DNA of 64,000 bases from Micrococcus flavus (GCF_014204815.1 NZ_JACHMC010000001.1:496001-560000); one strand, 5' to 3'. Numbered from the stretch's first letter, positions 1 through 16,051 are shown. Program-made: numbers and translations. Notes: generated by a model not told the origin, from the letters alone.

Positions 1-69
1 CACGGCGGCTCGGATCACGGCGTTCAGTCCGGGGCAGTCGCCGCCCGAGGTGAGCAGTCCGACGCGCAT
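1..69 (-). CDS. pfkA: 6-phosphofructokinase, N-terminal fragment (cut by window edge)
   Basis: The minus strand from 69 down to 1 encodes 23 residues beginning MRVGLLTSGGDCPGLNAVIR, the ATP/PPi-binding N-terminus typical of PfkA-type phosphofructokinases (GGDCPGLNAVIR signature). The enzyme phosphorylates fructose 6-phosphate at the committed step of glycolysis. An AGGAGG ribosome binding site lies just upstream of the ATG, which supports this start. The rest of the gene lies outside the window, so ATP versus pyrophosphate dependence cannot be judged. Confidence 0.9.
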   Translation of the reverse strand, partial: MRVGLLTSGGDCPGLNAVIRAAV

Positions 70-189
70 GGGTGTTCCTCCTGGTTCGGGGTGCGGGGTC
101 GGGGGCCGAGGGGCGCCCACGCCCACCCTAGCCAGGCCGGGCGCGGGACCGTCAGGCCTCGCGCACCCGGCCCGTGCCGGGGCCTCGGG

Positions 190-1398
190 TCACTCGGAGA
201 GCAGGGCCCGGATGCGTTCCACGCCCTCGGCGAGGTCGTCGTCGCCGAGGGCGTAGGACAGGCGGAGGTAGCCGGACGGCCCGAAGGCCTCGCCGGGCAC
301 CACGGCCACCTCGGCCTGCTCGAGGATGAACGCGGCGAGCTCGGCGGAGGTCGTGGGGGTCACGCCTCCGCGGTAGGTGCGGCCGAGCGCCTCGCGCACG
401 TCCACGTACGCGTAGAAGGCGCCCTCCGGCGTCGGGCAGGAGAAGCCCGGGACCGCGTCCATGGCCGCCACCATGGCGCGGCGCCGCCGATCGAACGCGG
501 TCTTCATCTCGTCCACGGCGTCCAGGGGGCCGGCGACGGCGGCCAGCGCCGCCCGCTGGGAGACGTTGGCGACGTTCGAGGTGGCGTGGGACTGCAGATT
601 GGTGGCGGCCTTGATCACGTCGACGGGCCCGGCCATCCAGCCCACGCGCCAGCCCGTCATGGCGTAGGTCTTCGCGACGCCGTTCAGGATGACGGCCTGG
701 TCCGCGAGCCCGGGTACGGCCGCCACGATCGAGGTGAAGGGCATGCCGTCGTAGGTGAGGTGCTCGTAGATCTCGTCCGTGACCACCCAGAGGCCGCGCT
801 CGAGGGCCCACTCGCCGATCGCCCGGGTCTCCTCGGGGGAGTACACGGCGCCGGTGGGGTTGGACGGGGACACGAAGAGGAGCACCTTGGTGCGCTCCGT
901 GCGGGCGGCCTCGAGCTGCTCCACGCTCACCTTGTAGCCCGTGTCGGGGCCGGCGAACACGTCCACGGGCACGCCGCCGGCGAGCCGGATCGCCTCGGGG
1001 TACGTGGTCCAGAACGGGGAGGGGACGAGCACCTCGTCCTGCGGGTCGAGGAGCGCGGCGAAGGTGTTGTAGACGGCCTGCTTGCCGCCGTTGGTCACGA
1101 GGACCTGGGCGGGCTCCAGCGCCACGCCGGAGTCGCGGAGGGTCTTGGCGGCCACGGCCTCCCGCAGCTCGGGCAGGCCGGCGGCGGGGGAGTAGCGGTG
1201 GTTGCGCGGGTCGCGGGCGGCCTCGACGGCGGTCTCGACGATGTAGTCCGGGGTGGGGAAGTCGGGCTCGCCGGCGCCGAAGCCGATCACGGGCCGGCCG
1301 GCCGCCTTGAGGGCCTTGGCCTTCGCGTCGACGGCGAGGGTCGCCGAGGGGGCGATGGCGGAGAGCCGGGCGGACACGCGGTGGGCGGGGGCAGCCAT
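190..1398 (-). CDS. aspC: PLP-dependent aspartate aminotransferase (class I/II)
   Basis: This is a 402-residue cytosolic fold-type I aminotransferase that probably interconverts aspartate and oxaloacetate with glutamate/2-oxoglutarate. Visible features are [12 protein letters not shown] near residue 40 (substrate loop of the I-gamma aspartate aminotransferases), SPSNPTG at 177-183, DEIYE at 208-212 and the PLP lysine K243 in [13 protein letters not shown]. The start chosen is ATG at 1398 ([14 protein letters not shown]), preceded by a purine-rich GAAGAAGG. The open frame continues upstream across the tRNA region, but that part does not look like protein. It lies divergently from tRNA-Trp/secE. 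Exact substrate (aspartate versus another amino acid) is inferred from family resemblance. Confidence 0.9.
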   Translation of the reverse strand: MAAPAHRVSARLSAIAPSATLAVDAKAKALKAAGRPVIGFGAGEPDFPTPDYIVETAVEAARDPRNHRYSPAAGLPELREAVAAKTLRDSGVALEPAQVLVTNGGKQAVYNTFAALLDPQDEVLVPSPFWTTYPEAIRLAGGVPVDVFAGPDTGYKVSVEQLEAARTERTKVLLFVSPSNPTGAVYSPEETRAIGEWALERGLWVVTDEIYEHLTYDGMPFTSIVAAVPGLADQAVILNGVAKTYAMTGWRVGWMAGPVDVIKAATNLQSHATSNVANVSQRAALAAVAGPLDAVDEMKTAFDRRRRAMVAAMDAVPGFSCPTPEGAFYAYVDVREALGRTYRGGVTPTTSAELAAFILEQAEVAVVPGEAFGPSGYLRLSYALGDDDLAEGVERIRALLSE

Positions 1399-1456
1399 GG
1401 GGACCTTCTTCGTCTGGGGCGGACTGGCGCGCGGGCGGCGCACGCCCGCGCGCCCC

Positions 1457-1462
1457 AGCCTA
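1457..1462 (-). promoter_or_regulatory. possible -10 box of the aminotransferase gene
   Basis: The minus strand reads TAGGCT here, about 60 bases upstream of the aminotransferase ATG. No convincing -35 hexamer is seen. A perfect 12-base inverted repeat (1426-1437 with 1443-1454) overlaps the predicted transcription start and could act as an operator or leader hairpin. The call rests on the hexamer alone. Confidence 0.35.
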
Positions 1463-1478
1463 CTGAGCGGGGCCGTGT

Positions 1479-1508
1479 TCGACATGTCCCGCGGGGATGG
1501 CGTATCCT
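1479..1508 (+). promoter_or_regulatory. promoter of tRNA-Trp (TCGACA-18-TATCCT)
   Basis: A -35-like TCGACA (1479-1484) and a -10-like TATCCT (1503-1508) are separated by 18 bases. Transcription would start near 1515, about 50 bases before the mature tRNA, leaving a short 5' leader for RNase P to remove. Transcription may continue into secE-nusG, although a hairpin follows the tRNA. Confidence 0.6.
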
Positions 1509-1567
1509 GGATCCTCGGTACCGCGAGATCGGTCCCGGGCGTGCCCGGGGTGGATCGGCGGGCACCT

Positions 1568-1640
1568 AGGGTAGTGGCGCAATTGGTAGCGCAGCGGTCT
1601 CCAAAACCGCAGGTTGCAGGTTCGAGTCCTGTCTGCCCTG
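1568..1640 (+). tRNA. tRNA-Trp (anticodon CCA)
   Basis: This is a 73-base cloverleaf. The acceptor arms AGGGTAG (1568-1574) and CTGCCCT (1633-1639) pair with one G-T wobble, followed by discriminator G1640. The anticodon loop reads CTCCAAA with anticodon CCA, and the T-loop is TTCGAGTCC. The 3' CCA is not encoded. tRNA-Trp immediately upstream of secE-nusG is a recurrent arrangement in actinobacteria. Confidence 0.97.
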
Positions 1641-1644
1641 CTCG

Positions 1645-1668
1645 GTGCCGGACCTGTCGGTCCGGCAC
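1645..1668 (+). terminator. hairpin after tRNA-Trp
   Basis: This is a perfect 10-base inverted repeat (GTGCCGGACC with GGTCCGGCAC) around a TGTC loop, starting 5 bases after the tRNA. No T-tract follows, so it may attenuate or mark 3' processing rather than terminate fully before secE. Confidence 0.5.
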
Positions 1669-1711
1669 TGGACGTGCAGAGCGTTCCGGCGATCCGATCG
1701 AGTGAGGCCAC

Positions 1712-1972
1712 GTGACTGAGATGGCGGCGACCCACGGGAGCTCGACTCCCGAGCCCGAGTCCCAGCGGCGTGGACCGTTCGGTCGGATCGTGCTGTTCCT
1801 GCGCCAGGTGGTCGACGAGCTCCGCAAGGTGGTCACGCCCACCAGCGAGGAGCTGATCCGCATGACCGGCGTCGTGCTCGCCTTCGTGGCCGTCATGATC
1901 CTCCTGGTCATGGGTCTGGACTGGGTGTTCGGCACCCTCGCCGGTCTGCTGTTCGGCGCGGGTCCCGCCTGA
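1712..1972 (+). CDS. secE: preprotein translocase subunit SecE
   Basis: This 86-residue protein is the small stabilising subunit of the SecYEG channel. A hydrophilic N-terminus of about 45 residues contains the amphipathic segment [20 protein letters not shown], followed by one transmembrane helix at about residues 49-75 that ends in a short hydrophobic tail. This single-span form is usual in actinobacteria, unlike the three-span E. coli form. The start is GTG (1712). It precedes nusG, the conserved secE-nusG pair, and its partner secY is in this window at 31613. Confidence 0.95.
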   Translation: MTEMAATHGSSTPEPESQRRGPFGRIVLFLRQVVDELRKVVTPTSEELIRMTGVVLAFVAVMILLVMGLDWVFGTLAGLLFGAGPA

Positions 1973-2058
1973 GCGGCCCGGCCGGCGGGAGCGGCGGCGC
2001 ACGTCCGCATCGGCCCGCCCCGGGCAGTCCGCACCCCGTCAGCAGAAAGCAGGAAGTC

Positions 2059-2892
2059 GTGTCCGAGCAGGAACTGGATCGTCAGGACGTCGAGGAGTCG
2101 GCTGACACCACCACCGTGCAGGAGGCCGACCTCGCGATCGCCGAGGGTCAGACCGAGGCCATGACCGCCGAGGACGCCGAGGAGCAGCTCGAGGAGGCCC
2201 TCGCCGAGGCCGTGCAGGACGAGGACGCCCCGGTCGCCGAGGAGGCCGCCGCCGTCGACGCCGGCGAGGAGCTGCGCACCCGCCTGCGCCGCCAGCCGGG
2301 CGACTGGTACGTCGTCCACACCTACGCCGGCTACGAGAAGCGCGTGAAGACGAACCTCGAGGCCCGTGTCCAGACCCAGGACATGGAGGACGCGATCTAC
2401 GAGATCGAGGTCCCCATGGAGGAGGTCGTGGAGATCAAGAACACCACGCGCAAGATCGTCAGCCGCGTCCGCATCCCCGGCTACGTCCTCGTGCGCATGG
2501 ACCTCGACGACGCCTCGTGGGGCGTCGTGCGCCACACCTCCGGCGTCACCGGCTTCGTGGGCAACGACGCCCACCACCCGCAGCCGCTCACGCTCGACGA
2601 GGTGTACGACATGCTCGCCCCGTCCGTGATCCAGCAGGCCGCCCGCGAGGCGGAGAAGGCGGGCCTCGCCCCGCAGGCCACCGCCGAGTCCGGTGCCCCG
2701 TCCGCGCCCGCGATCCACGTCGACTTCGAGGTCGGCGAGTCCGTCACGGTCAACGACGGCCCGTTCGAGACGCTCCCGGCCACGATCTCCGAGATCAAGC
2801 CGGAGGCCCAGCAGCTGGTGGTGCTCGTCTCGATCTTCGAGCGCGAGACCCCCGTGACCCTGTCCTTCAACCAGGTGACCAAGGTCATCTGA
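2059..2892 (+). CDS. nusG: transcription termination/antitermination factor NusG
   Basis: NusG binds RNA polymerase and links it to Rho or to the ribosome. The 277-residue protein starts with a long acidic extension (about residues 1-75, rich in Glu, Asp and Ala), as in other actinobacterial NusGs. The NGN domain begins at [16 protein letters not shown] (about 80-95) and includes [12 protein letters not shown]. The C-terminal KOW domain contains [14 protein letters not shown] and ends SFNQVTKVI. An Ala-rich linker separates the two domains. The start is GTG at 2059. The acidic extension is a lineage feature of unknown role. Confidence 0.96.
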   Translation: MSEQELDRQDVEESADTTTVQEADLAIAEGQTEAMTAEDAEEQLEEALAEAVQDEDAPVAEEAAAVDAGEELRTRLRRQPGDWYVVHTYAGYEKRVKTNLEARVQTQDMEDAIYEIEVPMEEVVEIKNTTRKIVSRVRIPGYVLVRMDLDDASWGVVRHTSGVTGFVGNDAHHPQPLTLDEVYDMLAPSVIQQAAREAEKAGLAPQATAESGAPSAPAIHVDFEVGESVTVNDGPFETLPATISEIKPEAQQLVVLVSIFERETPVTLSFNQVTKVI

Positions 2893-3023
2893 GGACGCCC
2901 AGTCTTCCGCCTCCCGCCGGCCGCCTGCCGACGGGGGAGCGGTCCCGGCCGCCGCGCCACGGCGGCCACCGCCCACGGTGCGCTCCTGCGCCGCGGGTCC
3001 CCCAGTGAGAGAAGGATCCACTC

Positions 3024-3455
3024 ATGGCTCCCAAGAAGAAGGTCGCCGGTCTGATCAAGCTTCAGATCCAGGCCGGCGCGGCCAACCCGGCCCCGCCCAT
3101 CGGCCCGGCCCTCGGCCAGCACGGCGTGAACATCATGGAGTTCTGCAAGGCCTACAACGCGGCCACCGAGGCCCAGCGCGGCAACGTCATCCCGGTCGAG
3201 ATCACCGTGTACGAGGACCGCTCGTTCACGTTCATCACCAAGACCCCGCCGGCCGTCGAGCTCATCAAGAAGGCCGCGGGCGTCCAGAAGGGCTCCGCCA
3301 CCCCGCACACCGCCAAGGTCGGCACGCTGACCCAGGCCCAGTGCGAGGAGATCGCCCAGTCCAAGATGGAGGACCTGAACGCCAACGACGTGCAGGCCGC
3401 CGCCAAGATCATCGCCGGCACCGCCCGTTCCATGGGCATCACCGTCGAGGGCTGA
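3024..3455 (+). CDS. rplK: 50S ribosomal protein L11
   Basis: L11 binds the GTPase-associated region of 23S rRNA and is the site of thiostrepton action and stringent-response signalling. The 143 residues match the usual length. The N-terminal domain shows [20 protein letters not shown] with the conserved proline-rich segment, and the C-terminal RNA-binding domain ends with [13 protein letters not shown]. No substitution is apparent at the conserved prolines. It is followed by rplA after 78 bases, the conserved rplKA pair. Confidence 0.98.
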
Positions 3456-3533
3456 CGCCCACCCCCACCCCCTTCCAGTGGCAGGGCCGAGCGCGGCCCG
3501 AGAGACCACGACTGCACAAGGAGAACAGAGCAG

Positions 3534-4241
3534 ATGGCACAGCGCAGCAAGGCATACAAGGCGGCCAAGGCCGCGATCGGGGACACGCTGTACTCCCCGT
3601 CCGAGGCGATCGCCCTCGCCAAGGAGACCAACCCCTCGAAGACCGACGCCACCGTGGAGGTCGCCCTCCGTCTGTCGGTCGACCCTCGCAAGGCCGACCA
3701 GATGGTGCGCGGCTCCGTCAGCCTGCCCCACGGCACCGGCAAGACCGCCCGCGTGGTCGTGTTCGCCACCGGTGAGCGCGCCGAGGCCGCCCGCGCCGCC
3801 GGCGCCGACGTGGTGGGCGACGACGACCTGATCGCCAAGATCTCCGAGGGCTGGGTGGACTTCGACGCCGCCGTGGCCTCCCCGGAGCTCATGGGCAAGG
3901 TCGGCCGCCTGGGCAAGGTGCTCGGCCCCCGCAACCTGATGCCGAACCCCAAGACCGGCACCGTGACCCCGGACGTGGCGAAGGCCGTGGCCGACATCAA
4001 GGGCGGCAAGATCGACTTCCGCGTCGACAAGCACTCGAACCTGCACTTCATCATCGGCAAGACCTCCTTCGAGGCCAAGCAGCTGGTCGAGAACTACGCC
4101 GCCGCGCTCGAGGAGGTGCTCCGTCTGAAGCCCGCCTCCTCCAAGGGCCGGTACATCTCCAAGGCCACCGTGGCCACCACCTTCGGCCCGGGCGTCCCGA
4201 TGGACCCCAACGCCGTGGCCCCCAAGGGCGACGAGGCCTGA
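3534..4241 (+). CDS. rplA: 50S ribosomal protein L1
   Basis: L1 forms the mobile stalk at the E site and, in many bacteria, represses its own mRNA. The 235-residue protein carries the L1 signature [18 protein letters not shown] around residues 122-142 and the C-terminal lobe [16 protein letters not shown]. Length is normal. The gene is closed by a strong hairpin, so rplJL form a separate transcript with their own promoter. Confidence 0.98.
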   Translation: MAQRSKAYKAAKAAIGDTLYSPSEAIALAKETNPSKTDATVEVALRLSVDPRKADQMVRGSVSLPHGTGKTARVVVFATGERAEAARAAGADVVGDDDLIAKISEGWVDFDAAVASPELMGKVGRLGKVLGPRNLMPNPKTGTVTPDVAKAVADIKGGKIDFRVDKHSNLHFIIGKTSFEAKQLVENYAAALEEVLRLKPASSKGRYISKATVATTFGPGVPMDPNAVAPKGDEA

Positions 4242-4277
4242 TCCCCGCCTGGGCGCCACCGCGGTCACCCGACCGCC

Positions 4278-4323
4278 GACGACGGCCGGTCCCCTCCCGC
4301 ACGGGAGGAGGCCGGCCGTCGTC
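4278..4323 (+). terminator. terminator hairpin after rplA
   Basis: Two 22-base arms (4278-4299 and 4302-4323) pair with only two mismatches around a 2-base centre. GCGTTTGC follows, a weak T-run. It ends the secE-nusG-rplKA unit immediately before the rplJ promoter. Confidence 0.8.
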
Positions 4324-4327
4324 GCGT

Positions 4328-4356
4328 TTGCAGGCCGGGGCCGGTGAGGGTATGCT
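4328..4356 (+). promoter_or_regulatory. promoter of rplJL (TTGCAG-17-TATGCT)
   Basis: The -35 TTGCAG (4328-4333) and -10 TATGCT (4351-4356) are spaced by exactly 17 bases, close to the housekeeping sigma consensus. The predicted start is near 4363, giving a 5' leader of about 210 bases before rplJ. Its -35 begins 5 bases after the upstream terminator hairpin. Confidence 0.8.
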
Positions 4357-4362
4357 GATCGG

Positions 4363-4572
4363 ACCGAAGACCGCCGGTCACGGTGATCCCTGCCCTCGGG
4401 CGGGAGCACCGTCGAAGGCCCTCCCGACGGAGGCGGCCCGCGCAGGTGATGCTGAGCCCCATGCGCCCGTCCGTCAGGATGGAGCCGTCATGCCGCGCCC
4501 CGTGCACCTGCACGGGGCGTTTCTGTTTCCCGGGGGTCGGGCGGTCCCCCCCGAACCACCGAGAGGAGTGCC
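4363..4572 (+). promoter_or_regulatory. ribosomal L10-type leader of rplJL
   Basis: This 210-base leader lies between the promoter and rplJ. In many bacteria this position holds the L10 leader RNA, bound by the L10-(L12)4 complex to shut down rplJL. The leader has several potential stems (for example the GAGCACCGTCGAAGG and CGCCCGTCCGTCAGG regions) and a late, T-run-bearing hairpin that could switch with upstream pairing. Identity as an L10 leader rests on position and architecture; no covariance model was run. Confidence 0.65.
4496..4528 (+). terminator. attenuator-like terminator inside the rplJL leader
   Basis: An 11-base perfect inverted repeat (CGCCCCGTGCA with TGCACGGGGCG, 4496-4519) is followed by TTTCTGTTT. 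This is the most canonical intrinsic terminator in the window, yet it lies upstream of the rplJ start, not after a gene. It therefore probably regulates read-through into rplJL. Confidence 0.75.
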
Positions 4573-5094
4573 ATGGCGACGTCCGCGAAGGAGTCGGCGG
4601 TGGCCGAGCTGGCGGACCTGTTCCGCAGCTCGAGCGCCGCTGTCCTGACGGAATACCGTGGCCTGACGGTGTCCGAGCTCAAGGAGCTCCGTGACTCCCT
4701 CCGTCAGGATGCGACCTACGCCGTGGCGAAGAACACGCTCGCCGAGATCGCCGCGAAGGACGCCGGCGTGGAGGGCCTCGAGGCCCACCTCGCCGGTCCC
4801 ACCGCGATCGCGTTCGTGACCGGTGACCCGGTCAGCGTCGCGAAGGCGCTGCGTGACTTCGCCAAGGACCACGAGAAGCTCGTGCTCAAGGGCGGCTACA
4901 TGGACGGCCAGCCCCTGGACGAGGCCGGCATCAGGCAGCTCGCGGACCTCGAGTCCCGCGAGGTGCTGCTGGCCAAGTTCGCCGGCGCGATGAAGGGCAG
5001 CATGTCCAAGGCCGCCGCCCTGTTCCAGGCCCCGCTGTCCAAGACCGCCCGCACGGTCGAGGCCCTCCGGGCCCAGCAGGACCAGGCTGCCTGA
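4573..5094 (+). CDS. rplJ: 50S ribosomal protein L10
   Basis: L10 anchors the L7/L12 stalk to 23S rRNA. The 173-residue protein starts [20 protein letters not shown] and contains [18 protein letters not shown], the rRNA-binding N-domain. The Ala-rich C-terminal helix, which binds L12 dimers, ends [11 protein letters not shown]. The start ATG 4573 follows a GAGAGGAG ribosome binding site. It is translated with rplL 72 bases downstream. Confidence 0.97.
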   Translation: MATSAKESAVAELADLFRSSSAAVLTEYRGLTVSELKELRDSLRQDATYAVAKNTLAEIAAKDAGVEGLEAHLAGPTAIAFVTGDPVSVAKALRDFAKDHEKLVLKGGYMDGQPLDEAGIRQLADLESREVLLAKFAGAMKGSMSKAAALFQAPLSKTARTVEALRAQQDQAA

Positions 5095-5166
5095 CGCAGC
5101 CCCACCCGGGCTGCACGGCCCACCCACTTCCACACGTACCCACGTCGTACACGTAAAGGAGCCATC

Positions 5167-5553
5167 ATGGCCAAGCTGACCACCGAAGAGCTGCTCGCCG
5201 CGTTCGAGGAGCTGACCCTCATCGAGCTGTCCGAGTTCATCGAGGCGTTCGAGGAGAAGTTCGACGTCACCGCCGCCGCCCCCGTGGCGATGGCCGCTGC
5301 CGGCGCCCCCGCCGGCGGTGCCGCCGAGGCCGCCGAGGAGAAGGACGAGTTCGACGTCGTCCTCGAGTCCGCCGGCGACAAGAAGATCGGCGTCATCAAG
5401 GAGGTGCGCGCCCTGACCTCCCTCGGTCTGAAGGAGGCCAAGGACCTCGTCGACGGCGCCCCCAAGCCGGTCCTCGAGGGCGTCAACAAGGAGACCGCCG
5501 AGAAGGCCAAGGAGCAGCTCGAGGGCGCCGGCGCGACCGTCACCCTGAAGTGA
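5167..5553 (+). CDS. rplL: 50S ribosomal protein L7/L12
   Basis: L12 dimers form the flexible stalk that recruits EF-G, EF-Tu, IF2 and release factors. In the 128 residues the N-terminal dimerisation helices ([20 protein letters not shown]) come first, then an Ala/Gly hinge near residues 37-57, then the globular factor-binding domain containing [20 protein letters not shown]. The gene is preceded by AAAGGAG and followed by a strong hairpin. Confidence 0.98.
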   Translation: MAKLTTEELLAAFEELTLIELSEFIEAFEEKFDVTAAAPVAMAAAGAPAGGAAEAAEEKDEFDVVLESAGDKKIGVIKEVRALTSLGLKEAKDLVDGAPKPVLEGVNKETAEKAKEQLEGAGATVTLK

Positions 5554-5582
5554 TGCGCGCGGCCTGAGCCGCACCCCTCGTC

Positions 5583-5620
5583 CGCGACCCCCGTCCCGCT
5601 CCGGCGGCACGGGGGTCGCG
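5583..5620 (+). terminator. terminator hairpin after rplL
   Basis: A 12-base perfect stem (CGCGACCCCCGT with ACGGGGGTCGCG) around a 14-base loop lies 30 bases after rplL. It has no T-tract. It separates rplJL from the acyltransferase and rpoB. Confidence 0.7.
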
Positions 5621-5659
5621 GCGCGTCCACCCGCCCCGCCGAGCCACGGAAGGCCCGTG

Positions 5660-6844
5660 ATGACCTCCGCCCCGACTGCTCCCGCGACGCCGCGACGCCC
5701 CGGGTCCCGACTGCAGGCCCTCGACGCCACGCGCCTGGCGGCCGCCCTGGCCGTGGTCCTCTACCACTGGACGGCCTGGCACCACGGCGAGTGGGACGGC
5801 GGGGACACCGTGGCGCTGGAGGTCTGGCCCGTGCTCGGCCGGCTGTTCAGCCTGGGCTCGCTCGGCGTGCAGCTGTTCTTCATGGTCTCCGGCTTCGTGA
5901 TCCTGCTGTCGGCCCTGGGGCGGAGCCCGGCGCGCTACCTGGGCTCGCGTGTGGGCCGTCTCTACCCGGCGTACTGGGTGGCGGTGCTGATGGCGGGGTT
6001 CCTCCTCTTCGTGGTGTGGCCGGAGGCGGGGGAGGGGCACCACCCCGTCGAGGTGCTCACGAACCTCACGATGCTCCAGGGTGCGATCGGCGACGGCCAG
6101 CCGCACCTGGACGGCGTCTACTGGACCCTCTGGATCGAGCTGAAGTTCTACGCGACCGTGCTCGTCCTCCTCCTGCTGCGGTGGACCACGCCGGGCCGCC
6201 TGCTGGCCTTCGCGGTCCTGTGGCCGGCCGTCGGGTCGGCCCTGTGGTGGGCCGTCCGTGAGCACGTGCAGGCGTCGTCCGCCGTCTCGGACTGGCTCTT
6301 CCCCGAGTACTCCGCGCTGTTCGGGGTGGGCATCGCGCTGTTCCTCGTCCACCGGCACGGCCACAGTCCGGCCCGGTGGGCGGCCGTCACGGTGACCGCC
6401 GTCCTGGCGATCGGGTGGAGCACGCGCATCCAGACGCGGGAGACGCTGGCCACCACCGGACTGGCCGTGCCGTCCTGGGTCGTGGCCGGCGTCGTGGCCG
6501 CGATGGTGGTCTGGGTGGCGCTGGCGACCGTGGGCCCGCCGGCCCGCTGGCACGTGCCCGGGGCGGCCACGGCCGGGGCGCTGACCTATCCGCTGTACCT
6601 CCACCACCAGCTGTGGGGCTGGTGGCTGATCGGGCGCCTCATGCCCCACCTGGGTCCGCGGCCCACGCTGGCGGCCGTCCTCGCCCTCCTCCTGGTGTGG
6701 TCCTGGGTGGTGCACCGGTGGGTGGAGAGGCCGCTGGGGCCGCGACTGCGGGACGGGGCCACGCGCCTGTTCGCACGGGTCCCCGGCCTCGGGGCGGACC
6801 CGGCGCGGCCCGGAGGGCCTGACTCCACGGTCCGGCCCGCCTGA
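5660..6844 (+). CDS. membrane acyltransferase (acyltransferase 3 / OafA family)
   Basis: This is an integral membrane protein of 394 residues with about ten hydrophobic segments. Family signatures are the N-terminal LDATRLAAALAVVLYHW (catalytic-type His in YH), FMVSGFVILLSA, the R...RLYPAYW motif and a C-terminal YPLYLHHQLWGWW...VERPLGPRLR. Such enzymes O-acylate exported sugars, lipids or peptidoglycan; the substrate here is unknown. Of GTG 5657 and ATG 5660, ATG is preferred because GGAAGG sits 6 bases before it. The gene is placed between rplL and rpoB, which are neighbours in most bacteria. Confidence 0.85.
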   Translation: MTSAPTAPATPRRPGSRLQALDATRLAAALAVVLYHWTAWHHGEWDGGDTVALEVWPVLGRLFSLGSLGVQLFFMVSGFVILLSALGRSPARYLGSRVGRLYPAYWVAVLMAGFLLFVVWPEAGEGHHPVEVLTNLTMLQGAIGDGQPHLDGVYWTLWIELKFYATVLVLLLLRWTTPGRLLAFAVLWPAVGSALWWAVREHVQASSAVSDWLFPEYSALFGVGIALFLVHRHGHSPARWAAVTVTAVLAIGWSTRIQTRETLATTGLAVPSWVVAGVVAAMVVWVALATVGPPARWHVPGAATAGALTYPLYLHHQLWGWWLIGRLMPHLGPRPTLAAVLALLLVWSWVVHRWVERPLGPRLRDGATRLFARVPGLGADPARPGGPDSTVRPA

Positions 6845-6853
6845 CGGGGCCGG

Positions 6854-6882
6854 TGGACACCGGGAACGAGTCGGGTTAGGAT
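6854..6882 (+). promoter_or_regulatory. promoter of rpoBC (TGGACA-17-TAGGAT)
   Basis: The -35 TGGACA (6854-6859) and -10 TAGGAT (6877-6882) are 17 bases apart. Transcription would start near 6889, giving a leader of about 145 bases that includes an imperfect hairpin around GCCCG-GAAA-CGGGT (about 6906-6925). A dedicated promoter fits the separation of rpoBC from rplJL by the acyltransferase gene. Confidence 0.75.
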
Positions 6883-7033
6883 GGTTCTTTGCACCTCCCC
6901 CGTCCCAGCGTGCCCGGAAACGGGTGCCGTGGGAGGGACTGCGCGGCCTTCATATAGCGGTGGGCCCGGTCCCGTCGCCCGACGCAGCGGGGGAGGCTGA
7001 CCGGAACCCTGCAGTCCTGTGGAAGGATCCTAC

Positions 7034-10540
<3,507 letters not shown>

Positions 10541-10598
10541 TCCTCCTCCCTCCCCAGACGTCCTCTGAGAACCACGGAACCAAGGAGTTCACCGGAGC

Positions 10599-14495
<3,897 letters not shown>

Positions 14496-14509
14496 CCCGT
14501 CCGGTCCCG

Positions 14510-14559
14510 CACACGCCGCGGCCCCCGTCGGATGACTCCGGCGGGGGCCGCGGCGTGTG
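14510..14559. terminator. bidirectional terminator between rpoC and the FemAB gene
   Basis: A perfect 18-base inverted repeat (14510-14527 with 14542-14559) around a 14-base loop sits between two convergent genes, 14 bases after each stop. No T-tract is present on either strand, as for most hairpins in this window. Confidence 0.8.
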
Positions 14560-14573
14560 CGCGTCGGGGCCGC

Positions 14574-15797
14574 TCAGCGGCGCGACATGTACAGGGTGAA
14601 GGCGTGGGTCAGGACCTTGTGCAGGGGGAAGTCCCACTCGCCGTGCGTCTGGACGATGTCCGCGCCCTGCGTGGTCTTGAACTCGGTGAGGCCGGTGATG
14701 CGGTCCTCGCCGTCCACCGACCCGGGCACCCCGCCGAGGTCCAGCCAGTGGCAGCCGTCGGCGAGGCCGGCGCGGATCTGCTCGAACTCGAGCAGGCGCG
14801 GGGCGTCACGCTTGCGCTCCTTCTGCGAGGACGCCGAGTAGGGGCGCCAGCACACGTGGCCCTGACGGAAGTGGAACGCCGCGGCCACGGGATCGCCCTC
14901 GAACTCGGCGAGGTAGTAGGTCACGTCGGCCAGCTCCGACCCGCCGAGCTCGGCGAGGACGCGCTCGAAGTACTCCTTCGGACGGCCGGTGAACCGGTCG
15001 CGCGCGGCGGTCTCGTGCTGCAGCTCGTCCCACTCGTCCAGGCGCTCCGGCCCGGCGGTGACCACGTCGAGGTCGCTGCGCATCGAGCGGCGCGTGCGCT
15101 TGCGGCTCGAGCCGGACATGCGGGCGAGGACGGCCTCCTCGTCGAGCCCCTCGAGGGGGATGCGCGCCTGGAACATCGGCTGGCCCGCGGAGAACCCGGG
15201 GAGGACCTCGGGGGCGATCCAGCCGGCCTCCCGCAGGCGCTCCTCGAGCGCGACCGCCGCCGGGTCCTCCTCCGCCGCGGGCAGGTCGGTGAGCATGCGG
15301 TGCTGCGGGTCGGTGAGGGACTTGCGCACGGTGTCCGCGTCCCAGCGGCGGACCACGCCGGGCGGCGCGACGCGCACCAGGAACGCGCCCTGGGCGTGGA
15401 GCTCGGCCACCAGGGCGGTCAGGGCGGCGAGGACGTCGACCCCCTCGTCGAGGACGGGTCCCTCGGCGACGTAGGCGAGGAAGGCGCGGCCGAGGACGGG
15501 GGTGCGGGCCGGCACGGGCAGGCGTCGGCCGAGCACGAGGGCGGCGCCGACGAGGCGGCCGTCCTGCTCGAAGCCGAGGGACTGGCCGGACCAGTCGGTC
15601 TTCACCCGCTGCCAGGCCGGGTTCTGGAGGAACGAGGCCCCCGGGTGGCGGCGCAGGACCTCGACGTGCTCGGCCTCGGTGATCGGACGGACCGTCACGG
15701 GGGAGTCGCTCCCGGCGGGGCGGTCGGCGGCACCGTCCCCGCCCGCGGCGGGGGAGGGGGAGGGCAGGGTGGTGGCGTCGGGGGAGGTGTCAGTCAC
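14574..15797 (-). CDS. FemAB-family peptidyltransferase (peptidoglycan interpeptide bridge)
   Basis: This is a 407-residue protein of the FemAB/FemX fold (paired GNAT-like domains). Such enzymes use aminoacyl-tRNA to add amino acids to lipid II peptides. The first domain runs from about [20 protein letters not shown]. The coiled region [15 protein letters not shown] is a probable tRNA-binding arm. The second domain contains [20 protein letters not shown] and ends [20 protein letters not shown] 15797 is chosen because TAGAGT lies exactly 7 bases upstream, predicting a leaderless mRNA; an in-frame GTG at 15806 overlaps that box. Which residue it adds cannot be told. Confidence 0.8.
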   Translation of the reverse strand: MTDTSPDATTLPSPSPAAGGDGAADRPAGSDSPVTVRPITEAEHVEVLRRHPGASFLQNPAWQRVKTDWSGQSLGFEQDGRLVGAALVLGRRLPVPARTPVLGRAFLAYVAEGPVLDEGVDVLAALTALVAELHAQGAFLVRVAPPGVVRRWDADTVRKSLTDPQHRMLTDLPAAEEDPAAVALEERLREAGWIAPEVLPGFSAGQPMFQARIPLEGLDEEAVLARMSGSSRKRTRRSMRSDLDVVTAGPERLDEWDELQHETAARDRFTGRPKEYFERVLAELGGSELADVTYYLAEFEGDPVAAAFHFRQGHVCWRPYSASSQKERKRDAPRLLEFEQIRAGLADGCHWLDLGGVPGSVDGEDRITGLTEFKTTQGADIVQTHGEWDFPLHKVLTHAFTLYMSRR

Positions 15798-15804
15798 GGC
15801 GCCC

Positions 15805-15810
15805 ACTCTA
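15805..15810 (-). promoter_or_regulatory. -10 box for leaderless FemAB mRNA
   Basis: The minus strand reads TAGAGT, then GGGCGCC, then GTG. This 7-base spacing puts the transcription start at the G of the start codon, matching the pattern at galE, glmS, tsaB, tsaD and others. Confidence 0.6.
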
Positions 15811-15843
15811 CGCCGTGGTCCCAGGCGGCCCGGGGCCGTGTGT

Positions 15844-15849
15844 TATGCT
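15844..15849 (+). promoter_or_regulatory. probable -10 box of the str operon (rpsL)
   Basis: TATGCT lies about 200 bases before rpsL; no good -35 is visible. The resulting leader of about 195 bases has T-rich stretches near 15858-15867 and a small-loop hairpin (15995-16016) just upstream of the rpsL ribosome binding site. The assignment rests on one hexamer and on the position. Confidence 0.5.
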
Positions 15850-16051
15850 CGCTGAGATTGTTTTTCCAAGTGGCAGAGTGGACCCGGTCCGGTCGCGGGG
15901 TTGTTGCGCGACAGATGCCACACTTTTGCACGCCTGCGGCCTGTCGCTCCTCCCGGAGGGGCCCGCGGGCCGACGCAGAGTCGAGGAACGAGCAGCGCCG
16001 GCCCCCGGGTCGGCGCACCCCGTCAGCGATCACGACAAGGAAGGCTGGAGA

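Noticed and set aside
7019-7033. Earlier GTG start for rpoB
   Set aside because: It contains the GGAAGGA ribosome binding site of the GTG at 7034 and adds five unconserved residues.
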